Both the position numbers and the translations under genes were made by a program. Positions 56,796 to 64,000 of a stretch of DNA of 64,000 nucleotides are shown one piece after another. Source of the stretch: Pseudomonas abietaniphila (lineage in GTDB: Bacteria; Pseudomonadota; Gammaproteobacteria; Pseudomonadales; Pseudomonadaceae); assembly GCF_900100795.1 (NCBI RefSeq), contig NZ_FNCO01000020.1, positions 1-64,000 of the forward strand. The letters are read 5' to 3'. How positions within the stretch are numbered: the stretch's first letter is position 1; each line of letters opens with the position of its first letter. The notes under the pieces are model-generated. The model made no database searches. It saw only the letters and a program-made list of their open reading frames with translations, and had not been told where the DNA came from.

Positions 56796-58133
56796 ATGAC
56801 AATCTCTGTTCTGACCCCGAACAGCAGCCTCGCCGAGGTTGTAAGCGCAGAAAAAGCGCTGATCCGCAAAGTCGCGTGGCGCCTGATGCCGCTGATCATG
56901 GTCTGCTACCTGTTCGCGTTCTTTGACCGTATCAACATCAGCTTCGCCAAGTTCCAGCTGCAAACCGACCTGAGCCTGAGCGACACCGCGTACGGTCTGG
57001 GCGCGAGCCTGTTCGTGATCGGTTACGTGCTGTTCGAAGTGCCGAGCAACATCATGCTGTACAAGGTCGGCGCCCGCCGCTGGATCGCCCGCATCATGAT
57101 TTCCTGGGGCATCGCTACCGCCCTCATGGTCTTCGTCAACGCCGAATGGCAGTTCTACGTGCTGCGCTTCATCATCGGCGCCATGGAAGCCGGTTTCGCA
57201 CCGGGCGTGTTGTTCTATCTGACGCTCTGGTTCCCGCAGACCTACCGCGGCCGCATCACCTCCACGCTGTTCCTGGCCTCGGCCTTCGCCGGTCTGCTCG
57301 GCGCCCCGATCTCAGGTCTGGTGCTCGGCGGCATGGACGGCGTGATGCACATGCGCGGCTGGCACTGGCTGTTCCTGCTCGGCGGCTTGCCCTGCATTGC
57401 GCTGGGCTTTGCCGTTCTCAAGCTGCTCAAGGACCGCGTCGCCGATGCTCACTGGCTGACCGATGACGAGAAGACCTACCTGTCCAGCCGCATCGCTCAG
57501 CATGAGCCGAACAAACACGGCGGCTCGCTGCTCACCGCCCTGAAAATGCCCGGCTTCCTGATGCTCGGCCTGATCTACTTCCTGATCCAGGTCGCGTCCT
57601 ACGGCCTCAACTTCTGGGCGCCGCAACTGATCCGCAGCGCAGGCGTCGAAAGCCCGGTCATCATCGGCCTGCTCACCGCCATCCCTTACATTTGCGGCGC
57701 TATCAGCATGGTCGTCGTCGGTCGCCTCTCCGACGCCAGCGGCGAACGCCGCAAATTCGTCTGCGGCCTCGTCGTGCTGGGCGCCATCGGCTTCTTCAGC
57801 GCCGGCATCTTCGCCCAACACACCAGCATGCTGATCGTCTCCCTGGCCATGCTCGGCGGCGGCATCGTCGCCTCCATCCCCGCCTTCTGGACCCTGCCAC
57901 CCAAACTCCTCGCCGGTGCTGGCGCAGGTGCCGCAGGCGGCATCGCCCTGATCAACACCCTCGGCCAGTTCGGCGGCATCGTCAGCCCTGTGATGGTCGG
58001 GCACATCAAAGACATCACCGGCAGCACCACACCCGCGCTGTACGTGATCGGCGTGACGAGCGTGATCGCGGCGGGGCTGTTGATGTGGGGCTTGCCGCAG
58101 AAGTTGCGGACGTTGGATAAGAGCGAGGGTTAG
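56796..58133 (+). CDS. MFS transporter, anion:cation symporter type
   Basis: From the ATG at 56796 (MTISVLTPNSSLAEVVSAEK), with CTGGAG upstream, 445 residues and 12 hydrophobic segments. The RINISFAKFQLQTDLSLSDTAYGLGASLF opening and the loop after TM2 are of the ACS family, which takes up organic acid anions with protons. Following the LysR-transferase-lyase genes it is probably the uptake system for their substrate. A 15-bp hairpin lies after the stop. Confidence 0.92.
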   Translation: MTISVLTPNSSLAEVVSAEKALIRKVAWRLMPLIMVCYLFAFFDRINISFAKFQLQTDLSLSDTAYGLGASLFVIGYVLFEVPSNIMLYKVGARRWIARIMISWGIATALMVFVNAEWQFYVLRFIIGAMEAGFAPGVLFYLTLWFPQTYRGRITSTLFLASAFAGLLGAPISGLVLGGMDGVMHMRGWHWLFLLGGLPCIALGFAVLKLLKDRVADAHWLTDDEKTYLSSRIAQHEPNKHGGSLLTALKMPGFLMLGLIYFLIQVASYGLNFWAPQLIRSAGVESPVIIGLLTAIPYICGAISMVVVGRLSDASGERRKFVCGLVVLGAIGFFSAGIFAQHTSMLIVSLAMLGGGIVASIPAFWTLPPKLLAGAGAGAAGGIALINTLGQFGGIVSPVMVGHIKDITGSTTPALYVIGVTSVIAAGLLMWGLPQKLRTLDKSEG

Positions 58134-58163
58134 GAATTATCCGATTGCCTAGCGGCACGGCTG

Positions 58164-58198
58164 GTCGGCGTTGGCATTCTTGAAATGCCAACGCCGAC
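58164..58198 (+). terminator. Perfect 15-bp hairpin between convergent genes
   Basis: GTCGGCGTTGGCATT, 5-base loop, and its exact reverse complement. There is no T run. Probably a shared terminator for the MFS gene and the membrane-protein gene. Confidence 0.65.
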
Positions 58199-58213
58199 GC
58201 CCAGGATGATCTT

Positions 58214-58510
58214 TTATTCGTCCAGCGTGTTCTGACTCGCCATGGCCTTTTTCAGGCACCCGATCAGGAAAAAGCAGAGCAAGGCCGACGGGATCAGCAT
58301 CAAGCAAAACACGACACCGATCAGCAGCAGCTCCCCATCCTCACCACCGACAATCCCTAAAGATTTCCACAGCCACCGATAGACGACCTGACCTACTTCT
58401 GTGCGCAGGACATCGTCGGCAAAGCCTGAGGTTATGGTTGTCTTTGCGAGGAATGACGTCAGGGCGAGAGTGGCAATGACACTTGCTAGAACAGTGAGCA
58501 AAGTTTTCAT
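58214..58510 (-). CDS. Small two-helix membrane protein, unknown
   Basis: 98 residues, AAGGAAAC before the ATG. Hydrophobic segments at about 4-24 (VLASVIATLALTSFLA) and 62-86 (LLLIGVVFCLMLIPSALLCFFLIG) imply two TM helices. It follows the SPFH gene on the same strand by 71 bases, so it may be a partner. No family recognised. Confidence 0.65.
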   Translation of the reverse strand: MKTLLTVLASVIATLALTSFLAKTTITSGFADDVLRTEVGQVVYRWLWKSLGIVGGEDGELLLIGVVFCLMLIPSALLCFFLIGCLKKAMASQNTLDE

Positions 58511-58581
58511 TTCTTATGTTTCCTTGTTCTGAAGTCTGTCCAAACTGCCCTGGTGCCTCATTTCTCTTGTGTATAAGACTT

Positions 58582-59919
58582 TTATTTCACCACCTTCAAA
58601 TCAATCGCGAGGTCTCGCGCAGACTTCGCGGCAAGTACGCTCATGAATTGACTCAGCTCATCCTGACGCCCTGTTGCGCCGGATTGCCCGCCGCCCATCA
58701 TCACACTCGGCACAGGCGCTTGAGCGGCTGCCTGAGCCCAGACTTTGTTGATTTCCACAAGCGCGTCGAGTTTGGATTGCAGCGCACCATCCGCTTTGAT
58801 CGTCGCTTCTCGAGCGTGGGCTTCGGCGTCTGCGGTGATGGTGGTCGCCTGTGCGGTCGTCGCGGCTTTGTCGCGCAGCAATTCGGCGGTCTGTTTCTCG
58901 ATCTCTGCGCGCCGACGCTCGCGCTCGGCATTGATCACCGCCAGTTGCTTCTCTGTTTCAGCCTGCGTCGTGCGCTCTATTTGATCGCGAAGCGTTTCCT
59001 GCCGTTTGGCTTCTACCTCTTTCTCGCCGCGAGCAGTGACAAGGCGCTTTTCCTCCTCCTCTTTCAAACGGTTCTGCCGCGCAACCGCCAGCTCGGCGAG
59101 TGCCTGCTGGACCTTGACCATGCGTTGCTTGTACTGCGGGTTCGGGTCGGTATTGGTGATCCGCGCTTCAACCACCTCTACGCCGAACTTGCGGAATTGC
59201 TGCTGTTTACGGATGGGAATGTTCTTGCTGTCGACGACCTTCTCGGTCACGTATTGGCTACCGGTATTGCTCCCGAAACTTCCTTGCTGGGTTCCCGATT
59301 GCAGAATCGCCGTTTGTTGAGGAATGTCGCCGCGTGGGCCGCGAACTTCCCGGCGTTTGATCAGATACAAACCTTCATTGAGCTGATTCTCGAACTCCGC
59401 AGCGAACTCACTGCGGGCCCCGGCGTAGTAATCGTCGGCGGTCATGAGCGACGCGGTGGCCTGCAGTGTTTCCTTGATCGCCGGAAGCAGTGCCGTGCGG
59501 ATGAAGTTGTCAGGGTTACGGTATTCCTGAGCGATGGTCAGAAACGCTGGCCCGCTCGGCAGCCGGAAGCGCGCGGACGACTCGACCTTTGCATCGACAT
59601 TGCCCAAAAACACAATCGGAAAGGCTTCAATGGTCGCGCCCAGCGCATCGTTCTCCGGATTGCTGTCGTCCTTATCGATAACGAGAACGGACTGCACGCT
59701 GACAGCTTTCTTCCAGGCGGTGGCCCGACCGAACCATTTCGTCGAATAACCGACGTCATCCACAATTTTCTCGTCGCCGAAGATCGTCCGCACATGCGTC
59801 ATGTACCCGGCTTCGTTGTAGAAAAAAACGCTGGTGAACAGCACGGGAATCGCGATAAGCGCTGCTACCGGTGGCAGCAGGTATTTCAGCAGGGGCTTGT
59901 TGAGCGTCAGTTTCAGCAT
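58582..59919 (-). CDS. SPFH/Band 7 domain membrane protein
   Basis: From the ATG at 59919 (MLKLTLNKPLLKYLLPPVAA) 445 residues; an upstream frame start at 60021 is not needed. A signal-anchor helix (about 12-32) is followed by an SPFH domain (about 35-245) and a long Glu/Lys/Arg/Ala-rich coiled coil (about 255-395), ending in VKVQQ and ADAEAHAREATIK segments typical of stomatin/prohibitin-like proteins. These assemble into membrane microdomains. It is linked to the two-helix protein and lies by a DUF3077-like gene. Confidence 0.85.
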   Translation of the reverse strand: MLKLTLNKPLLKYLLPPVAALIAIPVLFTSVFFYNEAGYMTHVRTIFGDEKIVDDVGYSTKWFGRATAWKKAVSVQSVLVIDKDDSNPENDALGATIEAFPIVFLGNVDAKVESSARFRLPSGPAFLTIAQEYRNPDNFIRTALLPAIKETLQATASLMTADDYYAGARSEFAAEFENQLNEGLYLIKRREVRGPRGDIPQQTAILQSGTQQGSFGSNTGSQYVTEKVVDSKNIPIRKQQQFRKFGVEVVEARITNTDPNPQYKQRMVKVQQALAELAVARQNRLKEEEEKRLVTARGEKEVEAKRQETLRDQIERTTQAETEKQLAVINAERERRRAEIEKQTAELLRDKAATTAQATTITADAEAHAREATIKADGALQSKLDALVEINKVWAQAAAQAPVPSVMMGGGQSGATGRQDELSQFMSVLAAKSARDLAIDLKVVK

Positions 59920-60053
59920 GTCCAGAGTCCTTGTGAGCAAAGGGACGCATGGTTTCAGCGAACGCTCAAAGGTTCTGTCGGAAAAGTCTGAGAGATATGT
60001 GGGGGATGACCGGTTCGTCAAAGCCGTCTGATCTACGACGGCTCAACTCCGAG

Positions 60054-60353
60054 CTAAGGCGTAACGTCCGCGCCATTCGACAAGCCAGCAATCGACGCCT
60101 CCACCAACGCTTTAGCCGCCTCAATTTGATGCACCACTGCTCTGGCCAAGGGCCGGAACTCTGCCGAGCTGTTATCAGCGGCTTCATAAGCCGTGGCCGC
60201 TGCGCAGGACAGGTATTCGGAAGCGAGGGCGAGCGCATCATCGACCCGCACTTCAGGCTGGACGCGGAAGAGACTCAGGTTGCCGAGATTGACGCTGAAG
60301 GGCGTGGCTTTGGTGAGGGGGATTTCGGGTGGGTGTGGGGTGGATCTGATCAT
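60054..60353 (-). CDS. DUF3077/DUF6124-like small protein
   Basis: 99 residues, GGAGAG before the ATG. The central VQPEVRVDDALALASEYLSCAAATAYEAAD and the Pro/Thr-rich start are like a family of short Pseudomonas proteins annotated DUF3077 or DUF6124. Function unknown. Confidence 0.72.
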   Translation of the reverse strand: MIRSTPHPPEIPLTKATPFSVNLGNLSLFRVQPEVRVDDALALASEYLSCAAATAYEAADNSSAEFRPLARAVVHQIEAAKALVEASIAGLSNGADVTP

Positions 60354-60887
60354 CAGGGCTCTCCAAAAACGTTTGAGCCGACGCCCGTTCTGCTGTCAAT
60401 CAGATTGGGTGGCAGCTGTACGCGGGTTGACAGACCAATGGAGAGCAACTGGCGCACACGAATGTGCCCCGCGAACAGCCGCCATATCAGAGCCAACAGA
60501 TCCATGATCGATTGGTCCGGGGCGGGCGTTACGTTCTCTCCATACGGTCTGTCAAAACCGGTCGCCGGATAGCGACGCGGAGGAGGGTATGCCGCGAACC
60601 AGAGAGTCGCAACGCGCCGGGGAGGATAGCGATTAAATTCAGAAGCGTCCTACAGGATCTGGTTTGTTTTGTGGGGGAATGTGTCTGGTTGGGGGATGTA
60701 GGAGGTAAATAAGTGCACAAGGCCCAGCAGGACCAATTGTAAGAAAGGAGCTGCGCTTGGTTTGGAATTACCTTACGCGGCCCTAGGAGATTTCCTGTAT
60801 TCGGTAACAGGTGAACGCTTCAAGCTTCTCCCGTTAAGAGGCGTGGGGTCTCTAATCAGAAATACGTCGAACCAGACTGGAGACGGG
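60354..60887. other. Long intergenic region with tandem mini-ORFs
   Basis: 534 bases. The first part, next to the DUF3077-like gene, shows nothing recognisable. At 60700-60789 three Shine-Dalgarno words occur close together: AGGAGG at 60700 before a 9-codon GTG frame (60713-60742), AAAGGAG at 60744 before a 9-codon TTG frame (60757-60786), and TAGGAG at 60784. They may be leader peptides or chance. Confidence 0.4.
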
Positions 60888-61064
60888 ATGAAAAGGTCGC
60901 TGCTGTTCCTCCTGACAGCCGGAGTGCTATCGCTAACGGCGTGGTGCTTCTGGCATTTCCTCGGGCGGGATGCGATTGATGTGTTCACGGCTTCCATTCT
61001 GGTGCTGCTTGCTGTGGACAACGACAGACTGCGTCGGGCGTTGGCGAAGGCTGCTAAGGGCTAG
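60888..61064 (+). CDS. Short membrane protein, unknown
   Basis: 58 residues from the ATG at 60888 with GGAGACGGG upstream; a longer frame from 60762 uses TTG and lacks support. Two hydrophobic stretches (LLFLLTAGVLSLTAWCFWHFL and VFTASILVLLAV) flank a short loop, then a basic tail RLRRALAKAAKG. No family known. Confidence 0.55.
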   Translation: MKRSLLFLLTAGVLSLTAWCFWHFLGRDAIDVFTASILVLLAVDNDRLRRALAKAAKG

Positions 61065-61149
61065 CGTGCGTCCAGTGTGACTTGCTCGTTCCGCCATAAC
61101 GAGCTAAACCTTGACGCACTTCGTTACGTCTTCAAAGGGAAGCTTCTGC

Positions 61150-61791
61150 ATGGACTTGCACAACGAATTCACCAACAGTCGATTTTTTCATGCCGCCCGC
61201 ATCGACCGCCGCTCCGCCGACGCGTTGGTCGGCATTGCTGCCGGCCTCATTGCGGATGGCGTGGTCAACACCAGTGAGGCAGTTTTTCTGAAGCAGTGGC
61301 TTGAGAGCCAAGTCGCGCATTTGGACGACCCCGTAATCAACCTTCTTTATTCCAGGCTCGCCTGCATGCTGCAGGACAACGTGCTGGATGAAGACGAGTC
61401 GCACGAACTGCTCAATTTGTTGCATAGCTTCGCCGGATTGCCGATCAGTCAGCCAACCCCTTCCCAGCGCAGCGCCGTCGCCCCGAACGACTTACCCTTC
61501 AATACCCCAGAGCCTGAATTGGTATGGGCAGACCGAGTGTTTGTGTTCACCGGCGTCATGGCTTATGGGCCGCGAAAGGATTGTCAGGCTTTGATCGAAG
61601 AGAAGGGCGGCGTGATCGGCGGCGGCGTGAGTAATAAGGTTCACTATCTGGTGGTCGGGAGCATCGGCAACGAGCAGTGGCGACACAGCACCTATGGCAC
61701 CAAGATCATGAAGGCCGTTGAGTTGCGAGAGGCGGGGGCATCGATTGCTATCGTGGGTGAGGCGTATTGGCAGCGTGGGATGTTTGGTTGA
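61150..61791 (+). CDS. BRCT-domain protein with helical N-terminus
   Basis: From the ATG at 61150 (MDLHNEFTNSRFFHAARIDR) 213 residues. The N-terminal 100 residues are helical and acidic (GIAAGLIADGVVNTSEAVFLKQWL), like a TerB/DnaJ-associated type fold. After a Ser/Pro linker comes a BRCT domain (about 130-205, WADRVFVFTGVMAYGPRKDCQALIEEKGGVIGGGVSNKVHYLVVGS), which in DNA ligase binds DNA ends. It is probably a DNA-related protein; its partner is unknown. Confidence 0.82.
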   Translation: MDLHNEFTNSRFFHAARIDRRSADALVGIAAGLIADGVVNTSEAVFLKQWLESQVAHLDDPVINLLYSRLACMLQDNVLDEDESHELLNLLHSFAGLPISQPTPSQRSAVAPNDLPFNTPEPELVWADRVFVFTGVMAYGPRKDCQALIEEKGGVIGGGVSNKVHYLVVGSIGNEQWRHSTYGTKIMKAVELREAGASIAIVGEAYWQRGMFG

Positions 61792-61947
61792 CGTGTAATG
61801 TCGCGAGGAGAGGTTGCAGCGATCAGTCGTGGTAATAAGCGATAAAGGACTTGGTGACCTGTGTCTAGCTTTCCGCTGCGGCCCAGAGTGGGGCGCACTG
61901 ATCGGCACGTTTAGGGTGAGCGATTGTATTTATAGGGAAACATTGTA

Positions 61948-62328
61948 ATGAGCCCGGATACCTTAGGCATTATCAGTGGGGTCATTGGAATACCGATGAT
62001 ACTCATCACGATATGCCTGATCTATGTTGTTAACGTCTATACAGAAAAATCTGAACGTTTGATGCCCAAGAGTAGTTTTGTGAAAGCAAACATAGATAAT
62101 TACTCTCAAGCAGGAATAATTGGAAAGGTTATTCGTAATGGTTTGTTAACTATGGTTCTCATGATACCTGATATTTCTCATAAGAGAGGTGTTGTAAATC
62201 TCGCAGAAGTCCGAGATTTTCCGACGGGGTTGAAGCGAATACTGTTCGTGACGTGGGGGATGTGTGCCTTGTGTTTTGGGGCTCTAATACTTGTTGGTGG
62301 TTATATTAAGTATGTTAATTCGTTGTGA
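61948..62328 (+). CDS. AT-rich small membrane protein, unknown
   Basis: 126 residues. TM helix 1 at about 6-30 (GIISGVIGIPMILITICLIYVV) and TM helix 2 at about 100-122 (MCALCFGALILVGGYIKYV). Codon use is AT-rich (ATA, TTA, AAT common), unlike the neighbours. It is 223 bases ahead of the Ntox15-like toxin on the same strand. No family recognised; possibly horizontally acquired and perhaps part of the toxin locus. Confidence 0.65.
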   Translation: MSPDTLGIISGVIGIPMILITICLIYVVNVYTEKSERLMPKSSFVKANIDNYSQAGIIGKVIRNGLLTMVLMIPDISHKRGVVNLAEVRDFPTGLKRILFVTWGMCALCFGALILVGGYIKYVNSL

Positions 62329-62551
62329 CCATGAGTGGGTTGCCTTGCAGTTGACTAAAGCAACCGTAAGCGTACGTGGAACCCATCTATCTCAGATATG
62401 CCATCCACCTCCCGATCCGGCCAAACTTTTTCGGTCTTGCTTAAGATACCCTCTCGGGCTATGTTCCAATACCGTTTATCCTTATCTTATCCAAGACCAA
62501 GAAGCAAACTATTGCCCCGTTCAGGCAGGTAAGTTGTCAGGGAGACATTGA

Positions 62552-63889
62552 ATGTTTTTATGGCATATCGTGCCATCGTGGCAGCAAATTGAAGATCGGA
62601 TAAGGGACGAAATGGGCTACCAAGATGGTGCCCGGCATCAAAACCACCGGGGTGAACCCGCCCCGTCCCTGAGCCTCAATATCCGTCGGGTCGCAAGCGT
62701 CCGCTCTGCGTTTCATCAGGCTGAATGGCAAGCGAGTGACCTACTTCGCCAACGTTTCTCCGATCTCGACATTTCCATAATCCTCAAAGACCTGATCGAT
62801 GTCGTCACTCAGATGGCAATGATCGTCGCAGGCAGTACGTTGACCGGAGGTGCCATCGGTGCCGGTGTGGGCGTATTCTTCGGAGGTGCCGGTGCCATCC
62901 CAATGGGGGCTACAGGCGCTGCCATAGGATTGCAGGTCAGCACCTGGATACTGGGTGTGCTTGGCCTGCAGTCCATTGCAGAGTTCTTTGTCGAAGGTCT
63001 GCCGCGCATTGGCGGGTATTACCTGACAGGCATCAATACCGCGTGGGAAGGCACCCGAGGTGAGGAGGGCTTAACCCCGTTCAGCCAGGACGATCCCCTA
63101 GCGGTGACCAGCGCGGCCCATAACATCGCGCTTGGCCACGTCGAGGTCGTCATTCTATTGCTGGGCGCAATCGTTGAATACTTGACTCGTGGTCGGGGTA
63201 ACGCTGGCAGGTTGGCCCAAGAGATGCGAGCCAGTCCGAAAGGCGCAAGAATTGGCCAGTGGATGGTTGAGCATGAAGATGCATTGAAGGGAAGACCTGA
63301 CCTGCAAAAGGCTGAGCCGCACAGAGGGCCGGTGGCGGGCCAAGAGCCACCCCCGAATCGTTCAGAAGGAGGCAAAGAGGCCGCGAAGGGTAAGTCAAAC
63401 GCCATGCCGCTGCATGAGGTTGAATGTTTCAAGGCAGATAAAATGCCAGCCTCCAAAATTGGCGAGTTCGAGCGGCAACTGAAAGGGCAGGAAGAGGGAT
63501 TAAATCGACTCACGGTCGAGGATTATCTAGCGAATATCGCTAATCCGGTGAAACGGAGTGCGGCTGCCGCCAAAAAAGCTCGCAAGGATTTGCAAGACCA
63601 ATTGGAAGAGCGTTTTCAAAATGATTTTCCAGACTTGGGTGTACTCGAAGCAGAGGAGGCTGCAATCAAAAAAGCCAAGGAAACTATGGCAAGCCTGGCT
63701 GGACTGCACAACCCCGACCTTAAGGCTGGCGGCAACGATATCATCAGTGACTTCGGCGACCGACGGGTTAACTCAAGCATTGGTCCTCAGTGGAGACCAA
63801 AAATTCAAAAACTTAAAGCGTCTGCTGAGAAAGTACCAGAATCCTTGCGAGGTTCAACCTTTCTTAACGTGAAATTGCATAAATGCTAA
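62552..63889 (+). CDS. Predicted T6SS DNase effector, DUF6861 plus Ntox15-like
   Basis: 445 residues, GGAGA before the ATG. Residues about 1-170 resemble DUF6861, with a glycine-rich hydrophobic zipper (about 91-130, SLGGAIGAGVGVFFGGAGAI-like) and no signal peptide. Residues about 285-420 are a polymorphic toxin type 15 domain: VECFKADKMPASKIGEFERQLKGQEEG, EDYLAN, then LHNPDLKAGG with the HxxD motif (386-389) and GDRRVNSSIGPQW. This matches Agrobacterium Tde1-type DNases delivered by type VI secretion. The next gene is its immunity protein. DNase activity and delivery are inferred. Confidence 0.85.
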   Translation: MFLWHIVPSWQQIEDRIRDEMGYQDGARHQNHRGEPAPSLSLNIRRVASVRSAFHQAEWQASDLLRQRFSDLDISIILKDLIDVVTQMAMIVAGSTLTGGAIGAGVGVFFGGAGAIPMGATGAAIGLQVSTWILGVLGLQSIAEFFVEGLPRIGGYYLTGINTAWEGTRGEEGLTPFSQDDPLAVTSAAHNIALGHVEVVILLLGAIVEYLTRGRGNAGRLAQEMRASPKGARIGQWMVEHEDALKGRPDLQKAEPHRGPVAGQEPPPNRSEGGKEAAKGKSNAMPLHEVECFKADKMPASKIGEFERQLKGQEEGLNRLTVEDYLANIANPVKRSAAAAKKARKDLQDQLEERFQNDFPDLGVLEAEEAAIKKAKETMASLAGLHNPDLKAGGNDIISDFGDRRVNSSIGPQWRPKIQKLKASAEKVPESLRGSTFLNVKLHKC

Positions 63890-63902
63890 AGGAGAGACAC
63901 CC

Positions 63903-64000
63903 GTGGACAAGGTATTTGCTAGGTTCCTAGAAAAGTTTGGTAGCCCTGTTGATCGCCGGGACGTTCCGGAGTCCAGTATCGAGCGCTATAGGGGCAAACT
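63903..64000 (+). CDS. Predicted GAD-like/DUF1851 immunity protein, 5' end
   Basis: Starts at GTG 63903, seven bases after a GGAGAG site and 13 bases after the toxin stop; the window cuts it after 32 codons. The visible MDKVFARFLEKFGSPVDRR, then DVPESSIERYRGKL, is the opening of GAD-like/DUF1851 proteins, the family of Tdi immunity proteins that neutralise Tde DNases. Coupled to the toxin gene. Confidence 0.8.
   Translation, partial: MDKVFARFLEKFGSPVDRRDVPESSIERYRGK

Noticed and set aside
60464-60712. 82-codon plus-strand frame in the gap before the small membrane protein
   Set aside because: No ribosome site and no hydrophobic or domain pattern.

Overview
This is a stretch of chromosome from a Pseudomonas, probably of the fluorescent/syringae side of the genus. 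The evidence is the high GC content, the many Pseudomonas-type REP/REPIN palindromes between genes (core forms such as GCGCGCTTGCCCGCG, GAGCTTGCTCGCGA and AGCAAGCCGGCTCC), and a gene order that, from memory, follows the P. aeruginosa PAO1 block around PA5161-PA5210 (rml, dctBD, cysQ, nudE, yrfG, lysM, fdh, pckA, hslO, hslR, rimK, envZ/ompR, tex, gshA, argA, argE, CYTH/CHAD and a GspE-like ATPase). No rRNA, tRNA, CRISPR array, insertion sequence or prophage was seen.

Layout. 1-514: three 131-bp REPIN units. 515-20608: conserved housekeeping genes, namely an orphan GspE-type ATPase, an Lrp regulator, a CYTH/CHAD triphosphatase, argE-argA (arginine), gshA (glutathione), tex, ompR-envZ, rimB-rimK (ribosomal protein S6 modification), hslR and hslO (heat shock) and pckA (gluconeogenesis). 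20654-24461: a variable pocket with a second REP array (155-bp units), a lipoprotein, a lipase-like alpha/beta hydrolase whose ribosome site lies in a perfect hairpin, and a one-TM protein. 24594-35536: a RecQ-like helicase, thioesterases, a glycine-zipper protein, a molybdopterin oxidoreductase with fdhD, kbp/lysM, yrfG and nudE-cysQ.

35523-41482: the DctB/DctD two-component system and a translationally coupled rmlB-rmlA-rmlC operon that lacks rmlD. 41763-46948: a three-part fusion (APH-type kinase, M23-like domain, class III aminotransferase fold) followed by aguB-aguA, which convert agmatine to putrescine. 47126-51068: a small unknown gene, an OprD porin, an AraC regulator, a XapX protein and an oxidoreductase, closed by a third REP array of 154-bp units related to the second. 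51978-58133: a solute-binding protein and a likely catabolic module (LysR, CaiB/BaiF CoA-transferase, HMG-CoA lyase, MFS carrier).

58214-64000 is accessory: an SPFH-domain protein, DUF3077/DUF6124-like and other small proteins, a BRCT protein, an AT-rich small membrane protein, and at the right edge an Ntox15/Tde-type toxin (DUF6861-like N-terminus, HxxD motif) followed by the start of a GAD-like/DUF1851 immunity gene. This toxin pair is the strongest candidate for an antibacterial system in the window. All functions are read from sequence by eye and from family knowledge; no database search was run.
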